Origin: Vibrio gallicus
GTDB taxonomy: Bacteria > Pseudomonadota > Gammaproteobacteria > Enterobacterales > Vibrionaceae
Reading direction: 5' to 3'
Assembly (NCBI RefSeq): GCF_024346875.1
Contig: NZ_AP024871.1
Coordinates: 2,046,001 to 2,110,000 of the forward strand
Length of the DNA: 64,000 nucleotides
The translations under genes and the position numbers were made by a program. The notes beneath the pieces were generated by a model. The model was not told where the DNA came from. It did not search any database and saw only the letters and a list, made by a program, of their open reading frames with translations. Positions 23,799 through 32,666 of this stretch are shown here, piece by piece (position 1 is the first letter of the stretch; every line of letters begins with the position of its first letter).

Positions 23799-24388
23799 TG
23801 GATATCCGATTCTTCAGGTAGTGGCTTAACGCCTTGATCTAGGCGTAACTGCAATTCATAGTCTTGCAGAATATTATTAATACGATGGCGTTGCTCGGTG
23901 AGTTTCTCTTCGCTCACGGCTTTAGGGTGCACCGACTCTCGCGTAAGGCTTACCGGCTCAATGCTGCCAGCTAGTGGAACCGTTTGCAGTACAGGTATTT
24001 CACCTTGCTCGGTAACACTACCATCAGCACTTCCTCCGTACTGCTGCACACCGACAATCACAGCTAACGAGACACAAGCGGCCATCGCTACTTGACCAAA
24101 CTGAGTCACCCATTGTGGCAATGCTTTCTTTGCATGCTGCGGCAATGGTTGAGATTCAAGCATCGGCTGCACTTTAGAGTGTGTTGGTTCATTTTCTAGA
24201 GCGATAGCAACTCGAGATGCTATATCCCACTGCGGCGATTGAGGAGCATCCCCTCGCATCACATCACCTATTAAATGATAATCGTGCCAAATCTGCTGCG
24301 CGTCCTTGTCATGCTCTATCTCGCTTATAAGCGCCTTATCGACGGCTTCACCGTCAAGCAGAGCAGAAATGTTTTCTTTATTAGACAT
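23795..24388 (-). CDS. rseA: Anti-sigma-E factor RseA
   Basis: Single-pass inner-membrane anti-sigma factor that holds RpoE until it is cleaved by DegS and RseP. The N-terminal cytoplasmic sigma-binding domain reads ENISALLDGEAVD; one membrane segment is at about residues 98-114 (QVAMAACVSLAVIVGVQ); the rest is periplasmic. Start: the ATG at 24388 has AAGGTG six bases upstream, giving 197 residues; an in-frame GTG at 24397 lies inside that RBS and is rejected. It follows rpoE by 22 bases. Confidence 0.94.
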   Translation of the reverse strand: MSNKENISALLDGEAVDKALISEIEHDKDAQQIWHDYHLIGDVMRGDAPQSPQWDIASRVAIALENEPTHSKVQPMLESQPLPQHAKKALPQWVTQFGQVAMAACVSLAVIVGVQQYGGSADGSVTEQGEIPVLQTVPLAGSIEPVSLTRESVHPKAVSEEKLTEQRHRINNILQDYELQLRLDQGVKPLPEESDIQ

Positions 24389-24410
24389 TACCTTCACCTT
24401 AATGGTTACT

Positions 24411-24989
24411 CTATCGTTGTAAAAGCGGTTTCATTTTTTGTTCAACCGCCTCACGTGCGCGAAAGATTCTTGAGCGAACTGTCCCTACGGGGCATTCCAT
24501 TACAGCTGCTATCTCCTCATAACTGAGGCCATCTAATTCTCGCAACGTCATTGCCGTTTTTAGATCCTCGGGCAGTGCTTCGATTGCATCAAATACTACC
24601 TGCTTCAATTCTTTCGACAACGCCAAGTTCTCTGGGTTCGAAATTTCTTTTAGCGCGTGTCCTGCTTCGTAATATTCTGCGTCTTCAACATCCACATCAG
24701 TAGCCGGTGGTCTACGACCTTGGGCAACAAGATGATTTTTAGCCGTGTTCACCGCAATACGATATAACCATGTATAAAAGGCACTTTCACCACGGAAATT
24801 AGGGATCGCTCTGTACGCCTTGATAAACGCTTCTTGTGCAACATCCGGCACATCACTTGGGTTATTCACATATCGAGAAATCAAGTTACACACTTTATTT
24901 TGGTACTTGACTACCAGCAGGTTAAAAGCCTGTTTGTCTCCATTTTGAATACGCTCAATCAGAACTTGATCGGTCAATTGCTCGTTCAT
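24411..24989 (-). CDS. rpoE: RNA polymerase sigma-E factor RpoE
   Basis: Extracytoplasmic-function sigma factor for envelope stress. Region 2 contains DVPDVAQEAFIKAYRAIPNF and AFYTWLYRIAVNTAKNHLV; region 4 has LDGLSYEEIAAVMECPVG and TVRSRIFRAREAVEQKM. 192 residues, very close to E. coli RpoE (191). First gene of rpoE-rseA-rseB-rseC. A sigma-E-like promoter lies 97 to 124 bases upstream, so autoregulation is likely. Confidence 0.97.
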   Translation of the reverse strand: MNEQLTDQVLIERIQNGDKQAFNLLVVKYQNKVCNLISRYVNNPSDVPDVAQEAFIKAYRAIPNFRGESAFYTWLYRIAVNTAKNHLVAQGRRPPATDVDVEDAEYYEAGHALKEISNPENLALSKELKQVVFDAIEALPEDLKTAMTLRELDGLSYEEIAAVMECPVGTVRSRIFRAREAVEQKMKPLLQR

Positions 24990-25355
24990 TCGAGCCTATA
25001 CTCCTATATTTCTCTCGTACCTTCTCAGGTATAAGTGTACTAGTACGTGATCTGTCACTGACACCACTATTTGCTTGAGCACTATTGTGACCAGCGCTAT
25101 GCATAAAAGTTCAGATTGATTAATTTTTTTCCAAAATTAATCAAAAATATGATGTACTACAGATACCATTGAGCATTTTTGTTTTCATTACAGTGCTTAA
25201 TTAGATGCAATTTTGATTCAACACAAGGTATCAAAAAACAACACATAGTCGAATAGTAGCACCCTAACTATCGCTAAAGATAATAACAAAACAAAACTAT
25301 AATTTCCCTTTAGCGGACAGATAGCGTGGCAATCATATTTAAGGACGACATTTCG
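24990..25355. other. Divergent regulatory region between rpoE and nadB
   Basis: 366 bases without a gene. The left part holds the sigma-E-type promoter of rpoE. The middle (about 25115-25290) is AT-rich with no ORF or strong hairpin. On the plus strand TATAAT at 25298-25303 is a good -10 candidate for nadB, but no good -35 is found at 17 bases. No other motif was recognised. Confidence 0.5.
25086..25113 (-). promoter_or_regulatory. Sigma-E-dependent promoter of rpoE (autoregulation)
   Basis: On the minus strand the sequence reads TGAACTT, then 16 bases, then TCACA. This fits the sigma-E consensus (GGAACTT, 16-base spacer, TCNRA) in both elements and in spacing. It lies upstream of rpoE and on the same strand. 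The assignment is by motif only. Confidence 0.7.
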
Positions 25356-27005
25356 ATGAATTCAAATACCCAGCAAGAATGCGATATTTTGGTGATTGGT
25401 AGTGGTGCAGCCGGACTATCTTTAGCCCTACGCCTTGCTAATCGAGCCAAAGTAACTGTCATTAGCAAGAGCTTAAGTCGCGAAGGTTCTACCTTTTACG
25501 CACAAGGAGGTATCGCAGCCGTTTTTGATGAAAGCGATACCGTTGAATCGCACGTAGAGGATACACTCATTGCGGGTGCAGGCCTGTGCGAAAAAGATAA
25601 AGTTCAGTTCATCGCAGAAAATGCACGTGAATGTGTGCAGTGGCTTATCGATGGCGGCGTTCCTTTTGATCAAGAAAAAAGTGACTCAGAGAATGACGAA
25701 CCTCGTTACCACTTAACAAGAGAAGGGGGTCACAGCCATCGCCGTATTTTACATGCAGCCGATGCCACTGGCATGGCAATGCAAACCTCCTTACAAGAAA
25801 ATGTTTTAAATCACCCTAATATTACGGTTCTTGAGCGTCATAATGCTGTCGACCTAATTACTGAAGATAAAACCACTGCCAATGGCTGCACCAAAAAATT
25901 AGTGGGTGCTTACATATGGAACCGAGACTCTGAGCACGTAGAAACTATTGCCGCCAAATTTGTGGTACTTGCTACTGGCGGAGCCTCTAAGGTTTATCAA
26001 TACACCAGTAACCCAGACGTATCCTCTGGTGATGGTATCGCTATGGCTTGGCGTGCTGGTTGCCGTGTTGCTAACCTTGAATTCAATCAATTCCATCCTA
26101 CCTGTCTTTACCATCCAGAGGCACGTAACTTCCTACTAACCGAAGCATTGCGCGGTGAAGGCGCTTATCTACGCCGTCCAGATGGTACCCGCTTCATGCC
26201 GGATTTTGATGGGCGTGAAGAGCTTGCACCTAGAGATATTGTTGCTCGAGCTATCGACTTTGAAATGAAGCGATTGGGGGTTGATTGCATGTATCTGGAT
26301 ATCACCCATAAGTCTCCTGAGTTTATCATGGAGCACTTTCCTACTATCTACATGCGCCTACAAGACCTTGGCATCGATATGACCAAAGAGCCTGTGCCTA
26401 TTGTACCTGCCGCTCACTATACCTGTGGTGGTGTTATGGTAAACAAACAAGGCCAAACCGATATTGAGCGTTTATATGCTATTGGTGAGGTTTGCTATAC
26501 CGGGCTACACGGTGCCAACCGTATGGCTTCTAACTCACTATTAGAATGTGTGGTCTACGCTTGGTCTGCAGCAAAAAGCATCCTCAGCGAGCTTGATGAT
26601 GCTGAAATGCCTCAAAACCTCCCACATTGGGATGAGAGTCAGGTAACTAACTCTGATGAAGAGGTAATACTGCAACATAACTGGCACGAACTGCGCCTAC
26701 TTATGTGGGATTATATGGGGATAGTGCGCACCGACAAACGCCTTGAACGCGCTTTACGACGCATTCAACTGCTGCAGCAAGAGGTACACGATTATTATAG
26801 TAATTTCCGCGTATCCAATAACCTTCTAGAACTGCGTAACCTACTGCAGGTTGCAGACCTGATGGTTAAATCGGCTATGGAGCGTAAAGAGAGTCGTGGA
26901 CTGCACTACACATTAGACTACCCTGATACCTTAGACGAAGCTAAGCCAACAATACTAAAACCAGAATATCGTCCCGCAAATAACAACGATAAATTTGACT
27001 GGTAA
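25356..27005 (+). CDS. nadB: L-aspartate oxidase
   Basis: FAD enzyme oxidising L-aspartate to iminoaspartate, first step of NAD synthesis. The dinucleotide-binding motif is at the N-terminus ([17 protein letters not shown]); other family motifs are [26 protein letters not shown] and [13 protein letters not shown], with [14 protein letters not shown]. The ATG at 25356 (MNSNTQQ, 549 residues) has AAGGA upstream; the frame is open to a GTG at 25326 but that adds ten residues not typical of the family. A very long inverted repeat closes it. Confidence 0.95.
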   Translation: MNSNTQQECDILVIGSGAAGLSLALRLANRAKVTVISKSLSREGSTFYAQGGIAAVFDESDTVESHVEDTLIAGAGLCEKDKVQFIAENARECVQWLIDGGVPFDQEKSDSENDEPRYHLTREGGHSHRRILHAADATGMAMQTSLQENVLNHPNITVLERHNAVDLITEDKTTANGCTKKLVGAYIWNRDSEHVETIAAKFVVLATGGASKVYQYTSNPDVSSGDGIAMAWRAGCRVANLEFNQFHPTCLYHPEARNFLLTEALRGEGAYLRRPDGTRFMPDFDGREELAPRDIVARAIDFEMKRLGVDCMYLDITHKSPEFIMEHFPTIYMRLQDLGIDMTKEPVPIVPAAHYTCGGVMVNKQGQTDIERLYAIGEVCYTGLHGANRMASNSLLECVVYAWSAAKSILSELDDAEMPQNLPHWDESQVTNSDEEVILQHNWHELRLLMWDYMGIVRTDKRLERALRRIQLLQQEVHDYYSNFRVSNNLLELRNLLQVADLMVKSAMERKESRGLHYTLDYPDTLDEAKPTILKPEYRPANNNDKFDW

Positions 27006-27021
27006 ACACTGTCTTTCAGTG

Positions 27022-27066
27022 CACGAACACAACAAAGGCGCCGAGGGCGCCTTTGTTGTGTTCGTG
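27022..27066. terminator. Bidirectional terminator between nadB and sdhE
   Basis: A 21-bp perfect inverted repeat around a 3-base GAG loop; the core is AAAGGCGCC GAG GGCGCCTTT. It begins 16 bases after the nadB stop and ends 11 bases before the convergent sdhE stop. U-rich flanks (TTTGTTGTG) occur on both strands inside the extended arms, so it can serve both genes. The stem is unusually long for a terminator. Confidence 0.85.
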
Positions 27067-27077
27067 ATCTATAAAAG

Positions 27078-27338
27078 CTATCGAACCTTACTCATATTAT
27101 GCGCTACGACTTTATCTATCATAGATGCTAGGGCTAAGTTCTCACTACGACCGTGCCCCATAATCCAAGTAAACAAATCCGGATCATCGCACTCTAATAG
27201 AGCCACAAAATCACGCTGCTCTTGCTCTGTTAGGTTTTCAAAGCACTCTTCGAAAAATGGCATGATAACCACATCCAGTTCCAACATACCTCTACGGCAT
27301 GCCCATCGGATACGTGCCTTATCCTCAACGCTATACAT
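27078..27338 (-). CDS. sdhE: FAD assembly factor SdhE
   Basis: Small cytosolic protein that promotes covalent flavinylation of succinate dehydrogenase SdhA and fumarate reductase FrdA. The signature RGMLELD is at residues 16-22, followed by the PFFEECFENL helix typical of the family. 86 residues, normal. It converges on nadB, whose product is a relative of SdhA/FrdA. In E. coli sdhE is followed by ygfX; there is no room for ygfX here (11 bases to the terminator). Confidence 0.95.
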   Translation of the reverse strand: MYSVEDKARIRWACRRGMLELDVVIMPFFEECFENLTEQEQRDFVALLECDDPDLFTWIMGHGRSENLALASMIDKVVAHNMSKVR

Positions 27339-27489
27339 GAGTTAATTCCTTTGATTCATTATAATTGGCTTGAGTGTAGCAATAGCATCTCGATCTAACT
27401 ATTAAATGAATCACAGCTTTTTAACTGACTTAGACAATATTGAATTTAAGCATTACCATACCCCTATAATCTCTCAAAAAGGTAATACC

Positions 27490-28401
27490 ATGAACCTACC
27501 CACTTTAGCATGGACAGAATTACAACAATGGAAAGCGATTGTTGTGACAGGTAACGATGCCAAGAGCTACCTTCAAGGGCAACTCACCTGTGATGTCGTC
27601 ACCTTACCAACAGCAACATCAACGCTAGGTGCCCACTGTGATGCTAAGGGTAAAATGTGGAGTATCTTCCGTCTTTTTCAGCAGCAGCAAGGCTACGCGC
27701 TATGGCAGCCCGTTTCTGGTATTGAAACAGCTCTTACTGAATTAAAGAAATACTCTGTATTTTCTAAGGTAGATATGGCAATTAGCGATCATAGTAGTCT
27801 CGGTCTAATTGGAGAAGGCGCTGAAGATTTTGTTAATTCACTAACTGATGGCCGTGAGTCAGTACGCTCAATTGAAGGCGGTCATGCTATCAAGATTGAT
27901 GGCAGTCGCTGGTTACTGTTTGTTGCACAGGAACAGCTAGCAAGCCTCAACCAACAACTGGCTCAAATACCGCAAGTTACACCAAGCATCTGGGATGAGT
28001 TAGATATTACGCAAGGTATCCCAAGCCTTGAGGCCTCAGAACAAAACCAACACATACCTCAAAACCTAAACCTACAAGCTGTCGGTGGCATTAGCTTTGA
28101 GAAAGGCTGTTATACCGGGCAAGAAATCGTTGCAAGAGCGAAGTATCGAGGTATGAACAAACGCATAATGCGTCTAATCACCGGTATAGCTGCAACAGAT
28201 AATATGGAGTTTGAGCGCCAAGTTGGAGACAACTGGCGCAGCGCAGGCACTGCCATTAAGCATGTTGTCGACCAAGACGGTGTTGCATCTGCTCTTATCG
28301 TAGTCAACAAAGATTTAGAAGAGCAAACCAAGTTTCGCTTAAAAGATGCCCCTGGAAACCTATGGCAGTTTCAGGCTCTTCCTTACGGATTAGATGACTA
28401 A
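27490..28401 (+). CDS. ygfZ: tRNA-modifying/Fe-S cluster protein YgfZ
   Basis: Folate-binding protein of the GcvT-like family that helps iron-sulfur cluster enzymes such as MiaB. The invariant motif KGCYTGQEIVARAKYRG is near residue 207, and AHCDAKGKMWSIFRL near residue 48. Start: the ATG at 27490 has AAAAGG seven bases upstream (303 residues). An in-frame ATG at 27406 would add 28 residues but has no Shine-Dalgarno; since E. coli YgfZ has a similar-sized N-terminal lead the longer form cannot be excluded. It is divergent from sdhE, as in E. coli. Confidence 0.92.
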   Translation: MNLPTLAWTELQQWKAIVVTGNDAKSYLQGQLTCDVVTLPTATSTLGAHCDAKGKMWSIFRLFQQQQGYALWQPVSGIETALTELKKYSVFSKVDMAISDHSSLGLIGEGAEDFVNSLTDGRESVRSIEGGHAIKIDGSRWLLFVAQEQLASLNQQLAQIPQVTPSIWDELDITQGIPSLEASEQNQHIPQNLNLQAVGGISFEKGCYTGQEIVARAKYRGMNKRIMRLITGIAATDNMEFERQVGDNWRSAGTAIKHVVDQDGVASALIVVNKDLEEQTKFRLKDAPGNLWQFQALPYGLDD

Positions 28402-28903
28402 CTACTCACATTCACCCCAATGACACCAGCATAAGATAGGCGCCTGATGCTTTATTTTGTGCTGGTATTAAATATGTAGACCTTTTAAACACAATAGCTT
28501 CAAGCCCAAAAAACCACTCTCTACCCCCTTAGCATGCACTTCATAATTTAACTCAAGCTCTATGCACATTTATGTTGCAGACATACAGCCACAAACAAGC
28601 ATCGTTTGAGTCAACCTGTTGTCGAAAACCAAATACATACTTAGTTACAAATAGGGCTCAATTACTTTTGAACCAATTGGGTTTTATTTCATCAAATATT
28701 CAGTGACTCAAGTTTTACCTTTCGACCAAGCGAAATGTAACACAATATAATCCCGACTCAGGTCACTAAATGAGACGATAATCTCGTTTGGATAATGAAC
28801 GATGTGCATTAATCCAGTTGCATCACAATTTCGTAATAGTAAGTAGCCTATAATCTGCTTCGCCATGGAGGCACAGCAAAAACTATATAAAAAGGTATCA
28901 GTA
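28402..28903. other. 500-base gene-free region between ygfZ and ytfK
   Basis: No convincing ORF. Close after ygfZ (about 28421-28473) there are imperfect inverted repeats (ACCAGCA ... TGCTGGT enclosing the palindrome AGGCGCCT and then TTTATTTT) that may terminate ygfZ. At 28767-28788 an 8-bp stem with one G-T wobble, AAATGAGA / TCTCGTTT, surrounds a 6-base loop. TATAAT at 28849-28854 is a good -10 candidate for ytfK, but no good -35 was found at the right distance. A small RNA here cannot be excluded. Confidence 0.4.
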
Positions 28904-29110
28904 ATGAGACTGTTTAAGCGTTATATTCCAACCTTGATTGCAAAACATATTAGTAGATTATTCAGAGGACGAATTTATATCTACGGTGTGGGCCAATTTG
29001 AGTTTGACAATGGCAAGCTGATTTTGCCGCATCATGCACAGGAGCGTCACTTCAAAACTGTAAAAGAAGTGAACGTTGAGATCAAACGACTCAGGGAATG
29101 TTACGTGTAA
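28904..29110 (+). CDS. ytfK: YtfK/DUF1107 family protein, probable SpoT regulator
   Basis: 68 residues, beginning MRLFKRYIPTLIAKHISRLF and then GRIYIYGVGQFEFDNGKLILP. This matches the E. coli YtfK pattern ([39 protein letters not shown]) nearly end to end. In E. coli YtfK shifts SpoT toward (p)ppGpp synthesis during phosphate and fatty-acid starvation; the same role here is inference. The ATG at 28904 has AAAAGG upstream; the frame is open to 28865 but those residues are outside the family. Monocistronic, closed by a strong bidirectional terminator. Confidence 0.85.
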   Translation: MRLFKRYIPTLIAKHISRLFRGRIYIYGVGQFEFDNGKLILPHHAQERHFKTVKEVNVEIKRLRECYV

Positions 29111-29113
29111 TTT

Positions 29114-29145
29114 AAAGGGGAGGTATATCCTCCCCTTTCTTATTT
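29114..29145. terminator. Bidirectional terminator between ytfK and ubiI
   Basis: A 10-bp perfect stem AAAGGGGAGG / CCTCCCCTTT with a 5-base loop (29114-29138), followed by CTTATTT on the plus strand and by TAAATTA on the minus strand. It sits between convergent stops; the minus-strand stop of ubiI is at 29140. Confidence 0.85.
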
Positions 29146-30342
29146 GGCTAGCTTAGGAAGATCGCCCTTTAGCCCTAGCGCACGCTGCATTACCTCATGC
29201 TTAAGGCCTGGCACAGCTCCGGCTAGGTTCATCCCTACACCACGGACCAACTTCTTAACTGGATCACTGCCGCTAAACAGATCTTTTAACAGCTGCATAG
29301 CAGAGATCATCTTCACAGCTTCAGCTTTGCGCCAGCGCTCAAAATGTCGCAAATTAGCATAGTCACCGATATCCTTACCTTGCTCCCAAAGCTGTTGTAG
29401 CTCTTGAGCTAAGCTTGCTGCATCAAGTATGCCTAGATTGACACCTTGGCCGGCAAGAGGATGAATGGTATGTGCTGCATCACCAATTAACGCAATACGA
29501 GACTGAGCAAAGTCTCTGGCGTAGCGCATTTTAAGTGGAATTCCCTGCCGTTGGCTAAGGCTGGTAACCCGCCCAAGCTGCATATCAAAAGCAACCGCTA
29601 GCTGTTTAGAAAATTCAGCATCTGATAAAGCAAGTAATTGAATTGCCTTATCGGTTTGCTGTGACCAAACGATAGAACACAGCTTGTGGTCATCCAAAGG
29701 CAGAAAAGCAAGTGGTCCATACTCGGTAAAGACTTGGCGAGCGGTATTATGGTGCCCTTCTTCCATCTCAACATTACATACGATTGCTGTATGGTCATAA
29801 TCCCATTCAGTCAATGGGATTTGTTGCTGCTGACGAACCCAAGAGTTTGCACCATCTGCCGCAACCACTAACTTTGCAGTTAGGTTCTGTCCATTGTCTA
29901 AGGTCAGCCATGTTTCACGCTCTCCAACCGCCAAGCTTTGACAGCGATTAGGTTGAAAAAAGCTCACGTTTGACTGTTGCTGGACTTGCTTCAATAGCCC
30001 ATTAGCTATGATCTGGTTTTCAACTATGTAGCCTAAATTGTCTTGAACTACATCACTCGCCGAAAACTCAATCTTAGCAAAGCTATCTTGATCCCATACC
30101 TGCATTGTTTGATAAGCGGTACATCGCAACTCAGCGATAGCGGGCCAAGCGCCTAGGCGTTGCAAGATGCGCTCACTGGCGTGGCTAAGGGCTGATACTC
30201 TAGCAGCTGGTTTATCACTGATTGGACTGCATTGTGCGCCTTCGATAATAGCGATACGTATGTCAGTATCCTTTAAAGCTAAGGCTAGAGTTAATCCAAC
30301 CATGCCACCACCTACGATAGCTAAGTCCACGTTCTTTATCAT
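29140..30342 (-). CDS. ubiI: FAD-dependent ubiquinone hydroxylase, UbiI/VisC type
   Basis: Flavin monooxygenase of the UbiH/UbiF/UbiI family, acting in aromatic-ring hydroxylation during ubiquinone synthesis. FAD motifs: LAIVGGGMVGLTLALAL (residues 6-22), an internal VVAADGANSWVRQQ, and the second FAD motif GDAAHTIHPLAGQGVNLGI. 400 residues. It lies 1 base after ubiH on the same strand, the ubiH-visC order known from E. coli; the choice of UbiI over UbiF rests mainly on this context. Confidence 0.85.
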   Translation of the reverse strand: MIKNVDLAIVGGGMVGLTLALALKDTDIRIAIIEGAQCSPISDKPAARVSALSHASERILQRLGAWPAIAELRCTAYQTMQVWDQDSFAKIEFSASDVVQDNLGYIVENQIIANGLLKQVQQQSNVSFFQPNRCQSLAVGERETWLTLDNGQNLTAKLVVAADGANSWVRQQQQIPLTEWDYDHTAIVCNVEMEEGHHNTARQVFTEYGPLAFLPLDDHKLCSIVWSQQTDKAIQLLALSDAEFSKQLAVAFDMQLGRVTSLSQRQGIPLKMRYARDFAQSRIALIGDAAHTIHPLAGQGVNLGILDAASLAQELQQLWEQGKDIGDYANLRHFERWRKAEAVKMISAMQLLKDLFSGSDPVKKLVRGVGMNLAGAVPGLKHEVMQRALGLKGDLPKLAK

Positions 30343-30343
30343 A

Positions 30344-31519
30344 TTAATTCTTTATCAATCCTAAACTTCTATTGGTCACACACCCTTGCAAGGGAGGTAT
30401 AGCATCAAAGGCAAGCAGCCCTAGGTTTCTGGCAACGACAGTAGGGTACCAATTGTTAGAGAAAAGCCTCACCAAGCCAGTGGTCATTGCAATCGTCGCA
30501 TCTCGGTCTTGTACTCTTGAGTTCCGATACATTTTGAGACATTCATAACTCCCAGCATCATCACACTCCGCAACTGCGTGCGTTAAGGCTGCGACATCAC
30601 GGATACCAAGGTTAAACCCTTGACCAGCAATGGGGTGTAACGTTTGAGCGGCATTACCAACAAAGGCGACTCTATGATGAGTCAAGCGCTCACGGGTATA
30701 CAGTGCAAGCGGATAATTAGATCTCGAACCGACCTTAATGAACTTACCCAAACGCCAACCAAACTCCTGCTGTAGCTTATTTAGGAAGGTATCATCATCC
30801 CAAGATTGCGCCTGCTGTAGTTGCTCATGGCTCAAGCACCAAACCAAAGACATTCGTTGCTCAGTCATTGGCAAAAGAGCTAACGGTCCGTTGCTGGTAA
30901 ACCTTTCATAGGCCACCCCCTTATGAGGGTTAGCTAATTCAATATTTGCAATCAATGCATACTGCCTTAGCTGCTGAACCTTATTTGATACCTGTACTTG
31001 TTCTGCGACTTTAGAGCCTGTGCCATCGGCGCCAACCAATAACTCGGCATGCAAGGTTTCACCACCGCTCAATTTAATTTCCACCAGTTCATCAAATTGA
31101 ACAACACTCTCCAAACTATCGGGGCAATAGAGCGTGATATTAGGTTCGCTGTGTAATTGTTGGAAGTAAACCTGACCGGCTTTTTCTAGTTCAACAACCG
31201 CCCCTAAATATGCTTGTCCCATCTCCTTAGCATCAAAGCCAGTTTGAGCATAATGCCCACGGTCAGAGACATGGATTGAGAGGATAGAACTGGCTTGTGG
31301 CTGCAGACCTTCCCACAATTGGAATTGCTTTAATTTTTGTATGGTGCCATAGGAAAGGGCGATAGAGCGGGCATCAAACCCCGAACGCTCATTACTAGGA
31401 GGATGAGGGTCGATAATCGCTACCTTCTTTCCAGCAACACGAGCAAGGGCTAGCGCCAAGGTAGCACCACTCATCGCCGCTCCACAGATTACAACATCAA
31501 ACTTCACAGCGATCCTCAA
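30344..31519 (-). CDS. ubiH: 2-octaprenyl-6-methoxyphenyl hydroxylase UbiH
   Basis: Flavin monooxygenase of ubiquinone synthesis, paralogue of the next gene. FAD motifs: VVICGAAMSGATLALALA, LVGADGTGSKVAEQ and GNAAQTLHPIAGQGFNLGIRD. The second glycine of the first motif is replaced (GAAMSG), as in other UbiH proteins. 391 residues. It overlaps ygfB by 4 bases and ubiI follows after 1 base, so the three are one operon. Confidence 0.9.
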   Translation of the reverse strand: MRIAVKFDVVICGAAMSGATLALALARVAGKKVAIIDPHPPSNERSGFDARSIALSYGTIQKLKQFQLWEGLQPQASSILSIHVSDRGHYAQTGFDAKEMGQAYLGAVVELEKAGQVYFQQLHSEPNITLYCPDSLESVVQFDELVEIKLSGGETLHAELLVGADGTGSKVAEQVQVSNKVQQLRQYALIANIELANPHKGVAYERFTSNGPLALLPMTEQRMSLVWCLSHEQLQQAQSWDDDTFLNKLQQEFGWRLGKFIKVGSRSNYPLALYTRERLTHHRVAFVGNAAQTLHPIAGQGFNLGIRDVAALTHAVAECDDAGSYECLKMYRNSRVQDRDATIAMTTGLVRLFSNNWYPTVVARNLGLLAFDAIPPLQGCVTNRSLGLIKN

Positions 31520-32082
31520 TGCAGTGTTTTAGATTCAGGTTGAGAGGGTTTATTGCCTAACTCAATATGAATGGTTAACACACACACCTTTACGTGCTCA
31601 ATAACCTGCTCCAGTAGCATCGCTTGCTCTTGCAGGTCATCCTCTGGATCTATCTCTAACTTCGAGATCTCCAATAGGTCTTCAAGAACCTCTTTCACCT
31701 GCGGATTTGATTTATCTACCTTTGCTCCAACCAAGCCAAGGCCAGAGATAAAGTGACTCACCCATTCACTCAAAGCCGCACCCTGTGCTATCAAGTCATC
31801 GCTTTCAGGCAGTAACAGGCTAAGCTCAAACCCTTGCTTGCTCAATTCTTCACGGCTAACCTTTAGTGCAAGCTCTGCAATTGCCAAACTCGCCATAGGC
31901 CACCCTTGCCCATCATTGGTATAGTCAAATAAAAGCGGTTGCCATCCATCACTATCTAGCTGTAATCCACCACTTAGCATTCCCATAAGCAAACCATGCA
32001 TTTCTGCGGGCGTAACCGAGAGGTCTGAAGCTGAAAGCTGTTCAGCTGATGGCTGATATTGAGGCAGTTTTGTTTGGCTCAT
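31516..32082 (-). CDS. ygfB: YgfB/UPF0149 family protein
   Basis: Small all-helical YecA/UPF0149 family protein. Family features seen: SVTPAEMHGLLMGMLSGGL near the N-terminus and GLGLVG later. In E. coli and other species it precedes pepP-ubiH-visC; in Pseudomonas a homologue affects beta-lactam resistance, but a role here is not shown. The ATG at 32082 (MSQTKLPQ, 188 residues) has AGAGAT upstream; the frame is open 35 codons further but not family-like. It overlaps ubiH by 4 bases, with no pepP between. It is divergent from zapA. Confidence 0.9.
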   Translation of the reverse strand: MSQTKLPQYQPSAEQLSASDLSVTPAEMHGLLMGMLSGGLQLDSDGWQPLLFDYTNDGQGWPMASLAIAELALKVSREELSKQGFELSLLLPESDDLIAQGAALSEWVSHFISGLGLVGAKVDKSNPQVKEVLEDLLEISKLEIDPEDDLQEQAMLLEQVIEHVKVCVLTIHIELGNKPSQPESKTLH

Positions 32083-32356
32083 GATTGAATCTCTACAATA
32101 ATAGTTATAAGTGTATACATAAGGTCTATTGACCCTAAATAGTGACATAGTACCATTAGCAATGTAGTGATTCATCGCAAAAAGCATCAGGTTGCGTTAT
32201 AACGAAGCAGAAATCACCAACCTTTGTGCAAATAAAATGCAGACGTCATACACAAGTGCAGAAAAGCTTGAATCTTAATAGGGGTTTTCCTATAGTTTCT
32301 TGCTTGTAAGTGCAGTGGACACACATACTTACCTAAGCCATCGCGAGTTATCGAAC

Positions 32357-32659
32357 ATGAGCAGCCAAGCAGTAGAAATTGAAATATTAGGTAAAGTCAC
32401 TCGGGTTAATTGCCCGGCAGGAAAGGAAGATGCATTGCGTCAAGCCGCCTGCGATCTTGATAAACGCATTCAAGACATGGTAGACAAAACCAAAGTAGCC
32501 AATACTGAGAAACTAATGACTATTGCGGCACTCAACGTATGTTATGAACTCTTAGAAAGGCAGACTGACGAACAACAGCAGAGCGATATTGAGCAACGCC
32601 TTCAATTACTTGATGGAAAACTCGAACAAGCTTTGCAAAGTAAGGGTCAGTTAGCATAA
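32357..32659 (+). CDS. zapA: Cell division protein ZapA
   Basis: Cytosolic protein that bundles FtsZ protofilaments at the Z-ring. The N-terminal domain reads VEIEILGKVTRVNCPAGKED with ALRQAACDLDKRI, and a coiled coil fills the C-terminal half. The ATG at 32357 gives 100 residues (MSSQAVEIE); the upstream open frame to 32300 is rejected as non-family. It is divergent from ygfB and is followed directly by 6S RNA, the widely conserved zapA-ssrS-fau order. Confidence 0.94.
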   Translation: MSSQAVEIEILGKVTRVNCPAGKEDALRQAACDLDKRIQDMVDKTKVANTEKLMTIAALNVCYELLERQTDEQQQSDIEQRLQLLDGKLEQALQSKGQLA

Positions 32660-32666
32660 GATTAGA

